Source of the DNA: Demetria terragena DSM 11295
GTDB taxonomy: Bacteria; Actinomycetota; Actinomycetes; Actinomycetales; Dermatophilaceae
Direction of reading: 5' to 3'
NCBI RefSeq assembly: GCF_000376825.1
Contig: NZ_AQXW01000004.1
Location: 1,984,001-2,048,000 of the forward strand
DNA: 64,000 nucleotides
Below are positions 51,459 to 60,705 of the stretch, one piece after another. The stretch's first letter is position 1; every line of letters starts with the position of its first letter. The notes below the pieces were generated by a model. It did no database searches and had not been told where the DNA came from. It worked only from the letters and a program-made list of their open reading frames with translations. The position numbers were made by a program, and so were the translations under genes.

Positions 51459-52328
51459 TCATGGGCGGGTGGTGTCGAGGCGCTCGGGGAGCGCCTCAAA
51501 ACCCGCCGCTTGATAGGTCTTCACCGCGCCAGTGTTGGAACTCGGCGTTGCGACGCCAGCGCTTGAAGCCCCCATCTCTCGCAGAGCGGCAGCTCCGGCC
51601 AGCGTGATGGCCCGGCCATAGCCGTGCCCGGTGTGGTCCTGGTGCACTCCCATGGGCTCGATGATCCCCGGCCGCCCGGGTCCTGCGGACCAGACGGTGA
51701 TCATCGCGACGGCCTCGCCGCCTGGGGCATAGCCGAGCAAGCTGCGGGCGTTGGCATAGGGAAGGCCAATGACCACCTGGTCCCACCGGCTCCGGACGAA
51801 TCGCTTGCTCTTGAAAGCCGATTGGTGCACGGCCAGCCGGTCTTCGACCTGATCGGTTCCGGTGTCCGTGATGGTCAAACCGGCCAGATCACCCACCGCT
51901 ACCTCTGCTGAAAGGTCGAGCTGCAATGGCGTCCACGACTCGCCTGCTACCCAGCCTTTCGCGGCCAAGAGAGGGTGGACCAAGGCGCCGGTCGGTGCTT
52001 CGAGGGACGCCTCGCCTGTGCCGAAGATCCCTTGATCAGGGTCGTCGAGGTCGGCCGCGATACGCGCCGCGATGTCCTCGTCATGCTGCGCATCGGGTGC
52101 AGACGTCAGCCTCATGACACCGTCGTCGACGATGCCCAGGGCGACGATGCGCCCATCCCGGCGCCACGCCCGCATTCCCGCAGCGAGTGCGTCGGCGCCA
52201 AACTGCCAGTTCCACCCCAGGTCTCCGGGATGCAACTGGAAGGGAGCAGCATCGTGCTGCCATTCCCCAAGCGCCTCGACGTATTCCGCAAGGCCGTCCA
52301 CCGAGGGCGTTTCGAGAGTGATGGTCAT
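51459..52328 (-). CDS. Tandem-GNAT N-acetyltransferase
   Basis: 289 residues forming two GNAT-like halves. The second half carries the acetyl-CoA loop HTGHGYGRAITLAG and VATPSSNTGAVKTYQAAGF; the first (about 1-130) is degenerate with no loop, as in mycothiol synthase-like tandem proteins. Substrate unknown. ATG at 52328 follows TACGTT by six bases (leaderless layout). Confidence 0.82.
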   Translation of the reverse strand: MTITLETPSVDGLAEYVEALGEWQHDAAPFQLHPGDLGWNWQFGADALAAGMRAWRRDGRIVALGIVDDGVMRLTSAPDAQHDEDIAARIAADLDDPDQGIFGTGEASLEAPTGALVHPLLAAKGWVAGESWTPLQLDLSAEVAVGDLAGLTITDTGTDQVEDRLAVHQSAFKSKRFVRSRWDQVVIGLPYANARSLLGYAPGGEAVAMITVWSAGPGRPGIIEPMGVHQDHTGHGYGRAITLAGAAALREMGASSAGVATPSSNTGAVKTYQAAGFEALPERLDTTRP

Positions 52329-52334
52329 GGCGTC

Positions 52335-52340
52335 AACGTA
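52335..52340 (-). promoter_or_regulatory. Candidate -10 of leaderless tandem-GNAT mRNA
   Basis: TACGTT on the minus strand, six bases before the ATG ending at 52328. Confidence 0.45.
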
Positions 52341-52403
52341 GCCAGCCCGATCGAGCGGAGCAACGGAATTTTGCTGGTCTAGGAGCGGTGCTGGACGCGG
52401 AAG

Positions 52404-52718
52404 TCAGGCGCGGTCGTTCAGCGCGTACGCCGCGCCAGCGGACAGCGCGGCGGCGGAAAAGACCGCCGGCCATGCGCCGATCTTCTTGGCGAGCGGGTGG
52501 GAGGCTCCAAAGCCCCCGAGGTAGATCGCACCGAGCCCGGCGGCGACCGCAGGTCCGGACTTCTCGACCCAGGTGCGGACGGCATACCCACCGGCCGCGG
52601 CGAGCACGATCCCGCCGAGTGGGCGAATCCCCGTCTCGCGGGCAGCCAGGTATCCGCCGATCAGCCCCAGGGCAGCCAGGGGCGCGGTCTGAACATCCTT
52701 TGCATCACGCAGCGTCAT
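52404..52718 (-). CDS. Small hydrophobic membrane protein
   Basis: 104 residues, mostly Ala/Gly-rich hydrophobic segments (about 10-25, 28-46, 52-68, 80-100). No recognised domain; the pattern fits a small integral membrane protein. A much longer frame exists upstream but it overlaps the divergent oxygenase gene; the ATG at 52718, seven bases after TAGCGT, is the credible start. Confidence 0.65.
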   Translation of the reverse strand: MTLRDAKDVQTAPLAALGLIGGYLAARETGIRPLGGIVLAAAGGYAVRTWVEKSGPAVAAGLGAIYLGGFGASHPLAKKIGAWPAVFSAAALSAGAAYALNDRA

Positions 52719-52725
52719 GCCCAGC

Positions 52726-52731
52726 ACGCTA
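52726..52731 (-). promoter_or_regulatory. Candidate -10 of leaderless small membrane protein mRNA
   Basis: TAGCGT on the minus strand, seven bases before the ATG ending at 52718. Confidence 0.45.
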
Positions 52732-52772
52732 CTCGGGCTGCTGCGAGGGTGTGCACCTGGGAAGGTTGCCTC

Positions 52773-53737
52773 ATGAGGACTCGACGAGTCGCCATCGTCG
52801 GCGGCGGCATTGCGGGGCTCACCCTCGCGGCGTCGCTCGATCCGGCACAGTTCGAGGTGGAGATCCACGAGGCGCAGCCCGAACGCGCGGCGATCGGGAG
52901 TGCCATCGGCCTGTGGGCAGCGGCCGTACGCAACCTCACCTCCCTCGGCGCCCTTCCCTCCGACGGCCATCGTGCTCGCGGTGGAGCACTCTTCAGACTC
53001 GATGGTCGTCGGGTCGCCAGCGTTCGTGCCACCGGCCCGCTTCTGGTGGCGCGGCCGAAACTCCTGAGTTGTCTGGATGCCGCGGTTCCAACAACGGTTC
53101 GTCGCATCACCCACGAAGTGATTGACCCGACCCAGCTCGATGCCGACCGTGTGGTGGGGGCTGACGGCGTTCGCAGTCGGGTTCGGGCCTGCGTGGCCCC
53201 TCCCGCGCCGAGCGACAGCAAACGGCGCACCTGGCATTGCGCGGAATCAGTGAACGCCCAGCCGATCCAGCCGTGGTGGGTGAGTATTGGGGGCGCAACG
53301 CCATGTTTGGCATTGCACCGCTCGCGGGCGAGCGCACCTATTGGTTCAGTGTTCATGCGAGCGATCTCGCCGAACCGATCGATGCCGAAGCCGCCTTTGC
53401 CCAAGCCGCGGAGCGCTTCACGCGCGCCGCACCCGCCGTACGAGAACTGCTGGCCAACGGTGCTGCGGACACGGTACCCACTCGACTGTGGACCACTCTG
53501 CCTATGAGCCGGTACGTCAACGGCCGCTATGTCGTCATCGGTGACGCTGCGCACGCCATGATGCCCAACCTGGGACGCGGTGCCTGCTCGGCGATCGTGG
53601 ACGCCGCGACACTCGCCGCAGCGATGAATCGCGGGCAGGGTCTAAGCCGCTGGGAGGCGCGACGGGTTCCAGCGACTCAACTTGCTCGGCTCGGGTCAGG
53701 CGCTCTGATGAGACTCGCGGTCCAGCGTCTGGCGTAG
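52773..53737 (+). pseudogene. FAD-dependent monooxygenase broken by a frameshift
   Basis: A PHBH-like flavin monooxygenase read in two frames. From ATG 52773 the first frame gives VAIVGGGIAGLTLAASL (FAD motif GxGxxG) and VVGADGVRSRVRACV (DG motif); around 53190-53230 it leaves the family pattern, while the frame one base back takes over as TAHLALRGISERPADP and continues through YVVIGDAAHAMMPNLGRGA (the GD motif) to a stop at 53735-53737. A one-base loss, or a sequencing error, in the stretch near GCAAACGG (53217-53224) explains it. Restored length is about 321 residues, a bit short for the family. The end overlaps the convergent hydrolase gene by 42 bases. Confidence 0.75.
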
Positions 53738-54574
53738 CACCGCCGAGAACCCTTCCGGGTCGCCTGGCATCATTGGATCGTCGGCGGAGCCGAATCCCCC
53801 GTGATGGGAAGGGAATTCGACCGCGTCCAGATCGAGAGCCTGGGCCATCGCCGTTGCCGCCCGACCGGGCAGTCCCTGCCCTGAGTCGGCAGAAACTCCG
53901 AATACGATGCGACACGACGCCGACCGGAGGGCAGCCAGATCAGGCACCCAGCGTGTGACCTCGGCGTTGAGACCAAGGAGCGGGTCATCGCGGTTGCCGT
54001 CATCCTCGGTGGGAAGGCCGAACTGTGCGGGTTCGGGAAGTGGTTGTTCGCAGAAGTCCGCCGGGAACGGTCCCTCAAACATGACGATGCGGAGAAAGAG
54101 AGCCATCGCTGCACCGAAACCCCGCTGCTGATAGGTCTCCTCCAGCAGTTGTGCGGCAGCGTCGAGCACGTGCCGATCGGGGAGGACCGCATTGATCGGA
54201 GGCTCGTGGGCAATCAACGTGCGTACGTCGGACGGGTTCCGCTGCGCCAACACGAGCGCATTCAGCGCCCCGCCGCTGCTGGCGAACAGATCAACCTGAT
54301 GGACGCCGAGCGCGCCGATCACGGCGGCCAGATCGTCGGCATGTTCGTCGACGGTGTTCCGCAGTGCGCCGTCGGTGCGGGGGCTGCGCCCTGCCCCGCG
54401 TGGGTCAAAAGTCACGATGGCACGGTCAGTGAATTGGTTTGCGAGCGCACCGAACCCGTCGGCCGCCATAGGAGATCCAAAGACCACGAGCGGAACGCCA
54501 ACTTGCAGGTCACCACGGACGTCGTAGGTAAGTGCGCAACCGGCTCGGTCGATGACCGCAGTCCTGAGGTTCAT
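53696..54574 (-). CDS. Alpha/beta hydrolase
   Basis: 292 residues with the canonical fold: VVFGSPMAADGFGAL (oxyanion region), TFDPRGAGRSPRTDGAL, nucleophile Ser100 in FASSGGALNA (a G-x-S-x-G variant beginning with Ala), cap region with FLRIVMFEGPFPADF, and the C-terminal catalytic His in PSHHGGFG. Close to chloroperoxidase/esterase-type enzymes; substrate unknown. It is followed on the same strand, upstream, by the PIG-L gene. Confidence 0.83.
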   Translation of the reverse strand: MNLRTAVIDRAGCALTYDVRGDLQVGVPLVVFGSPMAADGFGALANQFTDRAIVTFDPRGAGRSPRTDGALRNTVDEHADDLAAVIGALGVHQVDLFASSGGALNALVLAQRNPSDVRTLIAHEPPINAVLPDRHVLDAAAQLLEETYQQRGFGAAMALFLRIVMFEGPFPADFCEQPLPEPAQFGLPTEDDGNRDDPLLGLNAEVTRWVPDLAALRSASCRIVFGVSADSGQGLPGRAATAMAQALDLDAVEFPSHHGGFGSADDPMMPGDPEGFSAVLRQTLDRESHQSA

Positions 54575-54579
54575 GGGAG

Positions 54580-55320
54580 TCAGTCTCCCATCAGGCCGCC
54601 CATGTCGTGCACGCGAAAAGCGACGGCGTAATCGGTGCCCATGGCCTCGCCGCCCTGGGTCAGGATCTGCGGGATGAACTCCTCGGGTTCGGGATGCCCG
54701 GTGACGTGCTGCAGGTATGCCTCATGGCAGCGCAGTGAGGCAACGGCCGCATCGACAGCGACCTTGTCGACTGCCAGACCGTGGGTCGGGTTCTCGTCAC
54801 CGGCGACGAGCAAGGCGCGGGTACGCCATTTCGGCAGGCCCTCGTCTTCGGCCAGGTCGCGGAACACCCACGTGTTGTCAGCGTCCCGGATGCCATCGAC
54901 AACGGAGATGCCGGCGGCTCGGTGGTCGGCCATGTTGAGCATTCCGTAGGCCTCGACCTGGAAGTTGGCAGTCACCACCGCATCGGGTCTGAACGTGCGG
55001 ATAGCCCTCGCGATGTCACGGCGCAGGGGCAGCCCTGGCTCCAGCATCCCGTCGGGGTGGTTCAGGATCGTGAGGGAGGACACGCCGACGGTGTCGCACG
55101 CCGCCTGCTGCTCCTGAGCGCGCAGGGGCCCGACGTGTTCGGGGGCGTCGGACATACCGGCCTCGCCGGAGGTGAGCAGAAGGTAGGCGACCTCGACCCC
55201 ACGTGCCGTCCAGGTCGCGACGGCCGCCGAAGCGCCGTACTCCATGTCGTCGGGGTGGGCGACGATGCACAGGACTCGCGACCAGTCGTCATCCGGAAGC
55301 GCGGGAAGATGGCTGGTCAT
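54580..55320 (-). CDS. PIG-L/LmbE-family deacetylase
   Basis: 246-residue zinc amidohydrolase of the family that includes MshB and mycothiol S-conjugate amidase. Zinc ligands: AHPDDMEYG (His22, Asp25) and ADHRAAG (His of HxxH region). It removes acetyl groups from N-acetylglucosamine-type substrates. GGAGG lies before the ATG at 55320. The alpha/beta hydrolase gene starts five bases after its stop, so the two are probably one transcript. Confidence 0.87.
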   Translation of the reverse strand: MTSHLPALPDDDWSRVLCIVAHPDDMEYGASAAVATWTARGVEVAYLLLTSGEAGMSDAPEHVGPLRAQEQQAACDTVGVSSLTILNHPDGMLEPGLPLRRDIARAIRTFRPDAVVTANFQVEAYGMLNMADHRAAGISVVDGIRDADNTWVFRDLAEDEGLPKWRTRALLVAGDENPTHGLAVDKVAVDAAVASLRCHEAYLQHVTGHPEPEEFIPQILTQGGEAMGTDYAVAFRVHDMGGLMGD

Positions 55321-55422
55321 AAGGACCTCCGGTCGGTGAGTGTGCTTGACACTACCTAGTGATACACCTCGTCCCCGCCGACGTGACCAAGAGGTCGCGC
55401 TGACGGGGACGAGGTTGGAAAA

Positions 55423-56085
55423 TCAGTTGGCGCAGGAGCAGGTGATCGTGGGCTCCGACATGTTGATGTCGACGCCGCCGTTGGCGTTTGCCGTGCCGGT
55501 AACGCGCGTCCACAGTCCGATGGTCGTGGTGGCTGCTGTCGCCACGAACGTCGTGGTGATGCTTCCGGTGACCGGGGAGCTGTTGCTGTTGACCTGCTGT
55601 CCGCTGCCGACTCCGTTGACCTGGAAGCGGGCCACGAGCGGCCGGTCGTTTCCGACTCCGGTGAGTTCGTAGGTCGAGACCAGGGTGTAACTGCAACCCG
55701 CGATCGTGTTCGCCGTGGCCTGAATGACCGTCTCGATGCTGGCGCCGGCCTGGGCCTGCGGGTCAAGGGTCATGCGGAAACCGCGACCTGCGAAGTTGGA
55801 GTATGAGAAGCCGCCCTTGTCGGGGTTGCCGATGCGCCGCGCGGTCCAGCCATTCGCCGTGTAGGGCAAAAGGTTGACGCTGGGGGGCTGCTGGTCGTCC
55901 TTGTCGAACATCTGGATCGGCGCGGGGAACGGTTGAATGCCGTTGTCTTCGCAGCGGTCGCTCGCGGCGTGCGCTGGTGAAGTCGCGGCAAAGGCGACGG
56001 CGGGGACGCTCCAGGCGGCCCCGGCTGCCAGAGTTCGCCGGGAGACGTGCTTCTTGGCAGGATTAGTGGAGGTGGTGGCGCTCAT
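55423..56085 (-). CDS. Tat-exported surface protein, unknown
   Basis: 220 residues. A twin-arginine signal (KKHVSRRTLAAGAAWSVP, then SPAHAASD, cleavage near 43) precedes a secreted all-beta domain with Asn/Thr/Gly-rich text such as SYTLVSTYELTGVG, VNSNSSPVTGS and TTIGLWTRVTGTANANGG, plus a CEDNG to CSC cysteine set. It resembles the common actinobacterial group of Tat-exported proteins with unknown role. The frame is open to 56286 but that part lacks a signal; ATG 56085 has only a weak site. Confidence 0.7.
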   Translation of the reverse strand: MSATTSTNPAKKHVSRRTLAAGAAWSVPAVAFAATSPAHAASDRCEDNGIQPFPAPIQMFDKDDQQPPSVNLLPYTANGWTARRIGNPDKGGFSYSNFAGRGFRMTLDPQAQAGASIETVIQATANTIAGCSYTLVSTYELTGVGNDRPLVARFQVNGVGSGQQVNSNSSPVTGSITTTFVATAATTTIGLWTRVTGTANANGGVDINMSEPTITCSCAN

Positions 56086-56163
56086 CAGTGACTCGTTGCC
56101 CCTTCTCGGCATGGTGCGGGGCTGGGTCACCCTCCTTCGGGCGCATATCACCCTGCCCCCAGA

Positions 56164-56178
56164 GTGAATGATGTTCAC
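56164..56178. promoter_or_regulatory. Inverted repeat at the surface-protein promoter
   Basis: GTGAATGATGTTCAC has 5-base arms GTGAA/TTCAC and overlaps the -10 of the minus-strand promoter; a second GTGAATGAT copy lies at 56188-56196. Candidate regulator site. Confidence 0.4.
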
Positions 56179-56206
56179 AGTAGTGCGGTGAATGATATAT
56201 GTGCAA
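56177..56206 (-). promoter_or_regulatory. Promoter of the Tat-exported surface protein
   Basis: On the minus strand TTGCAC (56201-56206) and TACTGT (56177-56182) are 18 bp apart, giving a leader of about 85 bases. Confidence 0.5.
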
Positions 56207-56261
56207 ATAAATCTTGGGTGCGAAGTGGTGGCGGATTCCTGAACGCCGTCTAGCCGGTGCG

Positions 56262-56267
56262 TACTGT
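56262..56267 (+). promoter_or_regulatory. Candidate -10 of leaderless PPTase mRNA
   Basis: TACTGT followed by six bases and the GTG start at 56274. Confidence 0.45.
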
Positions 56268-56273
56268 TGAGAT

Positions 56274-56909
56274 GTGCCGCATCCAAGGTGGACGGTGGTC
56301 AGCTCGGCCAGTCCTTTAACCGACGTGAAGGACCTTGCCGACCCGTGGTCGTCGCTGAGTCGTGTTGAGCGGGGGCGCCATGAACGGTTGCGGATGCCCG
56401 TCGATCGAGACGATTTTGTGGCCGCACGGGTGGCGGCTCGGCGGTTAGTGCTGGCCTATGACGGCGCTGAGACAACGCGCGAGTCCATGCAGGCGGTGCG
56501 CTTTGAGCAACACTGCCCGACCTGCGGTGGACCACACGGGCCACCTCGCATCGTCGGTCGTGACGATCTCTTCGTCTCCTGGGCTCATGCCAAGGGTGTG
56601 GTGGCTGCCGCGGTGGCCGAATGCCCTGTCGGTATCGATGTCGAGCGCATCGGCGCCGAGCCCCCGCCGGGCCTGCGCGGAGAAGGTGTCTTGCCATGGC
56701 TCACGTGGACCAGGGTGGAGGCCGTCACCAAACTCGGTCTGGCCGACCTTGACACGGCCTTGTCGTGGGCCCCGCTTCTCGCGCATCCATCGGCCACGAG
56801 GGAGCGAGTGAACCTTCCCGCTGGCCCGGTGGTGCTCACCGATCACTGCGATACGAGGCTCAATGTGGTGGCTTCGCTGGCGACTCCAGCAAGGAAAACA
56901 GGGGAGTAG
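56274..56909 (+). CDS. 4'-phosphopantetheinyl transferase (Sfp/EntD type)
   Basis: Moves phosphopantetheine from CoA onto carrier proteins, activating non-ribosomal peptide or polyketide synthases. The 211-residue product has FVSWAHAKGVVAAAVA, CPVGIDVERIG (Mg-binding Asp in GIDVE) and WTRVEAVTKLGLADLD (W-x-x-x-EA-x-x-K), all family hallmarks. Start GTG 56274 follows TACTGT by six bases. It is convergent with the siderophore-interacting protein gene three bases away, and Sfp-type enzymes often serve siderophore synthesis; no synthetase gene is in the window. Confidence 0.85.
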   Translation: MPHPRWTVVSSASPLTDVKDLADPWSSLSRVERGRHERLRMPVDRDDFVAARVAARRLVLAYDGAETTRESMQAVRFEQHCPTCGGPHGPPRIVGRDDLFVSWAHAKGVVAAAVAECPVGIDVERIGAEPPPGLRGEGVLPWLTWTRVEAVTKLGLADLDTALSWAPLLAHPSATRERVNLPAGPVVLTDHCDTRLNVVASLATPARKTGE

Positions 56910-56912
56910 CGC

Positions 56913-57743
56913 CTAGGCCTCCGTCAGAGCGGCCTCGTCAGCCTCCATCTGCGCCACGAACTCGCGCTTGCTGGCCTGCCAGGCATCCTCGTTGTGTCCA
57001 CTGCGCCAGTAGCCGGAGATTGAGACCTGGTCGCGCGGGACCTCACGCTCAACAAAGAGATAGCGCCGCAGGTCCTTGATCATGCCCGCGTTGCCGTGGA
57101 CGAATGCATGCACGTTGCCCTCCGGCCAGGGCGCGGCGCGTACGGCCGCGGCGAGGGGGGCGCCGTACTCCGAACCGCGTCGGTGCACCGTAGTCGTGGT
57201 GATGTGTGGACCTTCGGCCAACGGCACGGTGGAATCGGGGTCGCTGGTCTCAATGAAGACCAGGGCGCGGGAGCCGTCAGGAAGGGCATCCAGTGCGGCG
57301 GCAATCGCTGGTGCTGCGGATTCGTCGCCGACCAATAGGTGGACGTCTGCGTCGGCAGCCGGTGCGTACCCGCCGCCAGGGCCGAAGAAACTGATGACGT
57401 CACCGGGCTTGGCTCGGGCCGCCCACGGTCCCGCGAGCCCTTCGTCGCCATGCACCACGAAGTCGATCGCGAGCTCGCCTGCGGCCCGGTCCAGACTGCG
57501 AATGGTGTAGGTGCGCGTCACTGGCCACTCCGCGCGCGGACGAGACTCGCGGATCTCGTCGGGGTCGAAGGGCCAGGTGTAGTCCGCGCCCTCCGGCGGA
57601 TACAAGAGCTTCACGTAGTGGTCGGTATATGTGAGGTCGGGCAGCTCTACCAGGTCGGAGCCGCCGAGGAACACGCGGACGAGGTCGCGTCCCACCTGCT
57701 CAGTGCGGGTCACGGACAGAGTCTTCGGTACGCGTTGGGTCAC
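56913..57743 (-). CDS. Siderophore-interacting protein (ferric-siderophore reductase)
   Basis: 276-residue FAD/NAD(P)H reductase of the SIP family (ViuB-like), releasing iron from ferric siderophores in the cytoplasm. The FAD-binding part has [41 protein letters not shown] (the R-x-Y-T motif) and the C-terminal part [24 protein letters not shown] with [15 protein letters not shown], the family end signature. The start is GTG 57743, six bases after a -10 that lies inside a palindromic iron box. So the gene is predicted to be iron-repressed, matching the importer. Confidence 0.92.
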   Translation of the reverse strand: MTQRVPKTLSVTRTEQVGRDLVRVFLGGSDLVELPDLTYTDHYVKLLYPPEGADYTWPFDPDEIRESRPRAEWPVTRTYTIRSLDRAAGELAIDFVVHGDEGLAGPWAARAKPGDVISFFGPGGGYAPAADADVHLLVGDESAAPAIAAALDALPDGSRALVFIETSDPDSTVPLAEGPHITTTTVHRRGSEYGAPLAAAVRAAPWPEGNVHAFVHGNAGMIKDLRRYLFVEREVPRDQVSISGYWRSGHNEDAWQASKREFVAQMEADEAALTEA

Positions 57744-57746
57744 TGA

Positions 57747-57762
57747 ATAAGGCTACCCTTAT
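57747..57762. promoter_or_regulatory. Palindromic iron box at the siderophore reductase promoter
   Basis: ATAAGG (57747-57752), CTAC, CCTTAT (57757-57762): exact arms. The core TAAGGCTACCCTTA matches 12 of 14 positions of the right-hand DtxR/IdeR box. It lies four bases before the start of the reductase gene. Confidence 0.65.
57750..57755 (-). promoter_or_regulatory. Candidate -10 of leaderless siderophore reductase mRNA
   Basis: TAGCCT on the minus strand, inside the iron box and six bases before the GTG start at 57743. Confidence 0.5.
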
Positions 57763-57841
57763 CCGCGCGGTTGGGTCGCGTGCGGTTCACGTGACGAACA
57801 TCAAGTGTCCTGAATGCCGTTCGCCCACCATGCTTGGAGGC

Positions 57842-60622
57842 ATGGTCCACCAGGAACTCATGGTCTTCGACATCACCGACGAGGGGCGCGCCGCAACCGA
57901 GCCGCTTCGTCAGGACATCCGCCTCCTCGGTGATTTGCTCGGGCAAGTCATTCGACAGAAGGAGGGCGACCGGGTCTTCGATCTGGTCGAGGAAGCCAGG
58001 ACGCGCGCGTTTGCTGTCCGGCGGCAGGAGGTCGACCGCGCGGCGTTCGCCCACCTCTTTGACGACAGCAGCACCCAAGACTCCCTGCACGTCATTCGAG
58101 CTTTCAGCCTGTTCGCATTGCTCGCCAACGTTGCCGAAGACTTGCACCGCGAACGCCGCCGCGCACTGCACGTGCGAGCGGGCGATCCCGCTCCGGACGG
58201 CTCGCTCGCGGCGACCTTCACCAAATTCGCGGCAGCTGGCGTCGATGGGGACAAGGTCGCCAAGGCCCTGACCGACGCGACAGTCGTGCCAGTCATCACG
58301 GCGCACCCGACCGAGACGCGGCGCCGAACGGTTTTTGACGCGCAGAACATCATCAAGCAGACGATGCGCCGTCGTGAACGGATGACCCTGACGGAAGAGG
58401 AAGAGCGCGAGGCCCTGCACGACATCACCCTGCAGGTAGTCACCCTGTGGCAGACCGCTCTGATTCGGTTGCAGCGCGTGCATATTCAGGACGAGATCGA
58501 AGTTGGTCTGCGGTTCTTCGAGGCCTCGCTGTTCGATGTGCTGCCGCAGATCAATGCGCGCGTACGAGACGAACTGCGCGCGCTCTACCCCGATCAGGCG
58601 CTCCTGCCCGAGCCGCTCCTGCGCGCCGGCTCCTGGATCGGCGGAGACCGAGATGGCAACCCGCTCGTGACTGCAGAGGTGGTCGAGCAAGCGTCGGCGC
58701 GGGCGTCGCAGGTGGCGATCACTCATTACCTCAGTGAGCTCGCCGCGTTGGAGACCGCGCTGTCGATGTCCCGGCGCATGTCCTCGATCACCGACGAACT
58801 GCTGGTCCTTGCTGACCTCAATGCGGCGGATGCGCGGGAGGACGAGCCCTATCGCCGCGCCGTGCGCTGGGCCCGTGGTCGACTACAGGCCACCTACGAG
58901 CGCTTCTTCAACACCACGCCCGAGGGCGCGAAAAAGGTTGATGGCGCAACGGCCTATGGCGCCCCGGCCGAACTTCTCGCCGACCTTGATGTCATCGACC
59001 GTTCGCTGAGAAGCGAGGGCGACACCATCCTGGCCGACGATCGGTTGCTGGGACTGCGAGAAGCGGTGCGTACGTTCGGATTCCACCTCTATGGGCTTGA
59101 CCTTCGGCAGAACTCCGAGGTGCATGAGGAGACCATTGCCGACCTGTTCGCTTGGGCAGGCGTCCACGAGGCGTACGCCGATCTGGACGAGGAAGCCCGC
59201 GTCGCCCTGCTCGTCACCGAGTTGGGTTCGCGCCGACCACTATTGAGCGAGCGCGCAGCAGCGGATCTCAGCGAGCAGACCCTCAAAGAACTCGCCATCA
59301 CCAACGCCGCAGCGCACGCCGTGCGTACCTTCGGGCCGGAAGCGGTGCCGAACTACATCATCAGCATGTGCACGAGCGTCTCGGACATGCTGGAGGCTGC
59401 GGTCCTTCTGAAAGAAGCCGGACTGCTCGACCCCGTGCGCGGGACGTGCTCGGTCAACGTTGTCCCACTCTTCGAAACGATTGAGGACCTGCAGGTCTCC
59501 GCGACCACCATTCGCGCCGTGCTCGCTGAGCCGGCCTACCGACAGTTGGTCGACTCCAAAGGTGGCTTGCAGGAGGTCATGCTCGGCTACAGCGACTCGA
59601 ACAAGGACGGCGGCTACATGGCCGCCAATTGGGCGCTGTATCGAGCCGAACTCGATCTGGTGGAAGCCGCTCGGGATACCGAGATTCGGTTGCGCTTGTT
59701 CCATGGCCGGGGCGGAACGGTTGGCCGGGGCGGCGGCCCCTCCTACGACGCGATCCTCGCTCAGCCACCAGGCGCGGTGAATGGGTCGCTGCGACTGACC
59801 GAGCAGGGCGAGATTATCGCGGCGAAGTATGCCGAACCCAAGCTCGCGACCCGCAACCTCGAAGCGATCGTGTCGGCAACCTTGGAGTCCTCGGTCTTGG
59901 ATATCGAGGGCCTTGGCGGCAACACCGAGTCGGCCTACCAGGACCTTGATGAGATCGCGGCACTGGCGCGGGGTGCATACTCCGAACTCGTCCATGAGAC
60001 ACCAGGTTTCGTGGATTACTTCAAAGCCTCGACACCTGTCTCAGAGATCGGGTCGATGAACATCGGGTCGCGTCCAGCCTCTCGCAAGCCGACCCAGGCG
60101 ATCTCGGACCTGCGTGCCATCCCCTGGGTGATGAGTTGGTCCTTGTCGCGCGTCATGCTGCCCGGCTGGTACGGCACGGGCTCGGCACTGGAGCAATGGG
60201 TTGGCGAGGACGAGCAGCGACTGGCGACGTTGCGCGACTACTACGAGCAGTGGCCGTTCTTCCAGACCGTCATGTCCAACCTTGCTCAGGTGATGGCGAA
60301 GTCCGACCTCGGTATCGCAGAACGGTATTCGCGACTTGTTGAAGACGAGGAGTTGCGGGAGCGGGTCTTCAGCAAACTCGTCGATGAGCACGCTAGGACT
60401 GTCCGCATGTATGCCCGGGTGACAGGTCATGACGACCTGCTCTGGGACAACGCCGCACTCAAGCGGTCGGTCTTCAACCGATTCCCCTACCTCGAACCGC
60501 TGAATCACTTGCAAGTCGAGCTGCTGCAGCGGTATCGCAACGGCGACGACGACCCGCAGGTTCGTCGGGGAATCCTGTTGACCATGAACGGTTTGGCAAC
60601 AGCGCTGCGCAACTCTGGCTGA
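57842..60622 (+). CDS. ppc: Phosphoenolpyruvate carboxylase
   Basis: Anaplerotic enzyme fixing bicarbonate onto PEP to give oxaloacetate; 926 residues, normal for the family. Motifs: [11 protein letters not shown] with the catalytic His, [34 protein letters not shown] (the phosphate/bicarbonate loop), GSRPASRK, and the C-terminus [13 protein letters not shown] close to the conserved RNTG. The frame is open to GTG 57791, but codons before 57842 lack the GC3 bias; ATG 57842 or ATG 57860 (AGGA four bases before it) are the likely starts. Divergent from the siderophore reductase. Confidence 0.93.
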   Translation: MVHQELMVFDITDEGRAATEPLRQDIRLLGDLLGQVIRQKEGDRVFDLVEEARTRAFAVRRQEVDRAAFAHLFDDSSTQDSLHVIRAFSLFALLANVAEDLHRERRRALHVRAGDPAPDGSLAATFTKFAAAGVDGDKVAKALTDATVVPVITAHPTETRRRTVFDAQNIIKQTMRRRERMTLTEEEEREALHDITLQVVTLWQTALIRLQRVHIQDEIEVGLRFFEASLFDVLPQINARVRDELRALYPDQALLPEPLLRAGSWIGGDRDGNPLVTAEVVEQASARASQVAITHYLSELAALETALSMSRRMSSITDELLVLADLNAADAREDEPYRRAVRWARGRLQATYERFFNTTPEGAKKVDGATAYGAPAELLADLDVIDRSLRSEGDTILADDRLLGLREAVRTFGFHLYGLDLRQNSEVHEETIADLFAWAGVHEAYADLDEEARVALLVTELGSRRPLLSERAAADLSEQTLKELAITNAAAHAVRTFGPEAVPNYIISMCTSVSDMLEAAVLLKEAGLLDPVRGTCSVNVVPLFETIEDLQVSATTIRAVLAEPAYRQLVDSKGGLQEVMLGYSDSNKDGGYMAANWALYRAELDLVEAARDTEIRLRLFHGRGGTVGRGGGPSYDAILAQPPGAVNGSLRLTEQGEIIAAKYAEPKLATRNLEAIVSATLESSVLDIEGLGGNTESAYQDLDEIAALARGAYSELVHETPGFVDYFKASTPVSEIGSMNIGSRPASRKPTQAISDLRAIPWVMSWSLSRVMLPGWYGTGSALEQWVGEDEQRLATLRDYYEQWPFFQTVMSNLAQVMAKSDLGIAERYSRLVEDEELRERVFSKLVDEHARTVRMYARVTGHDDLLWDNAALKRSVFNRFPYLEPLNHLQVELLQRYRNGDDDPQVRRGILLTMNGLATALRNSG

Positions 60623-60705
60623 GCGAGATTCAGGGTTGAGAATCGACCTATGTCGAGCGTGTCCGCGCTACGGTCGAAAGACTCGACAGCTTGAGGAGAT
60701 GGACC

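Noticed and set aside
52497-52772. Upstream extension of the FAD monooxygenase frame
   Set aside because: It runs antisense through the small membrane protein gene and its leaderless promoter; the Rossmann motif starts right after ATG 52773.
53217-53224. Programmed -1 ribosomal frameshift in the FAD monooxygenase
   Set aside because: No X-XXY-YYZ slippery heptamer and no obvious downstream pseudoknot; a plain indel is simpler.
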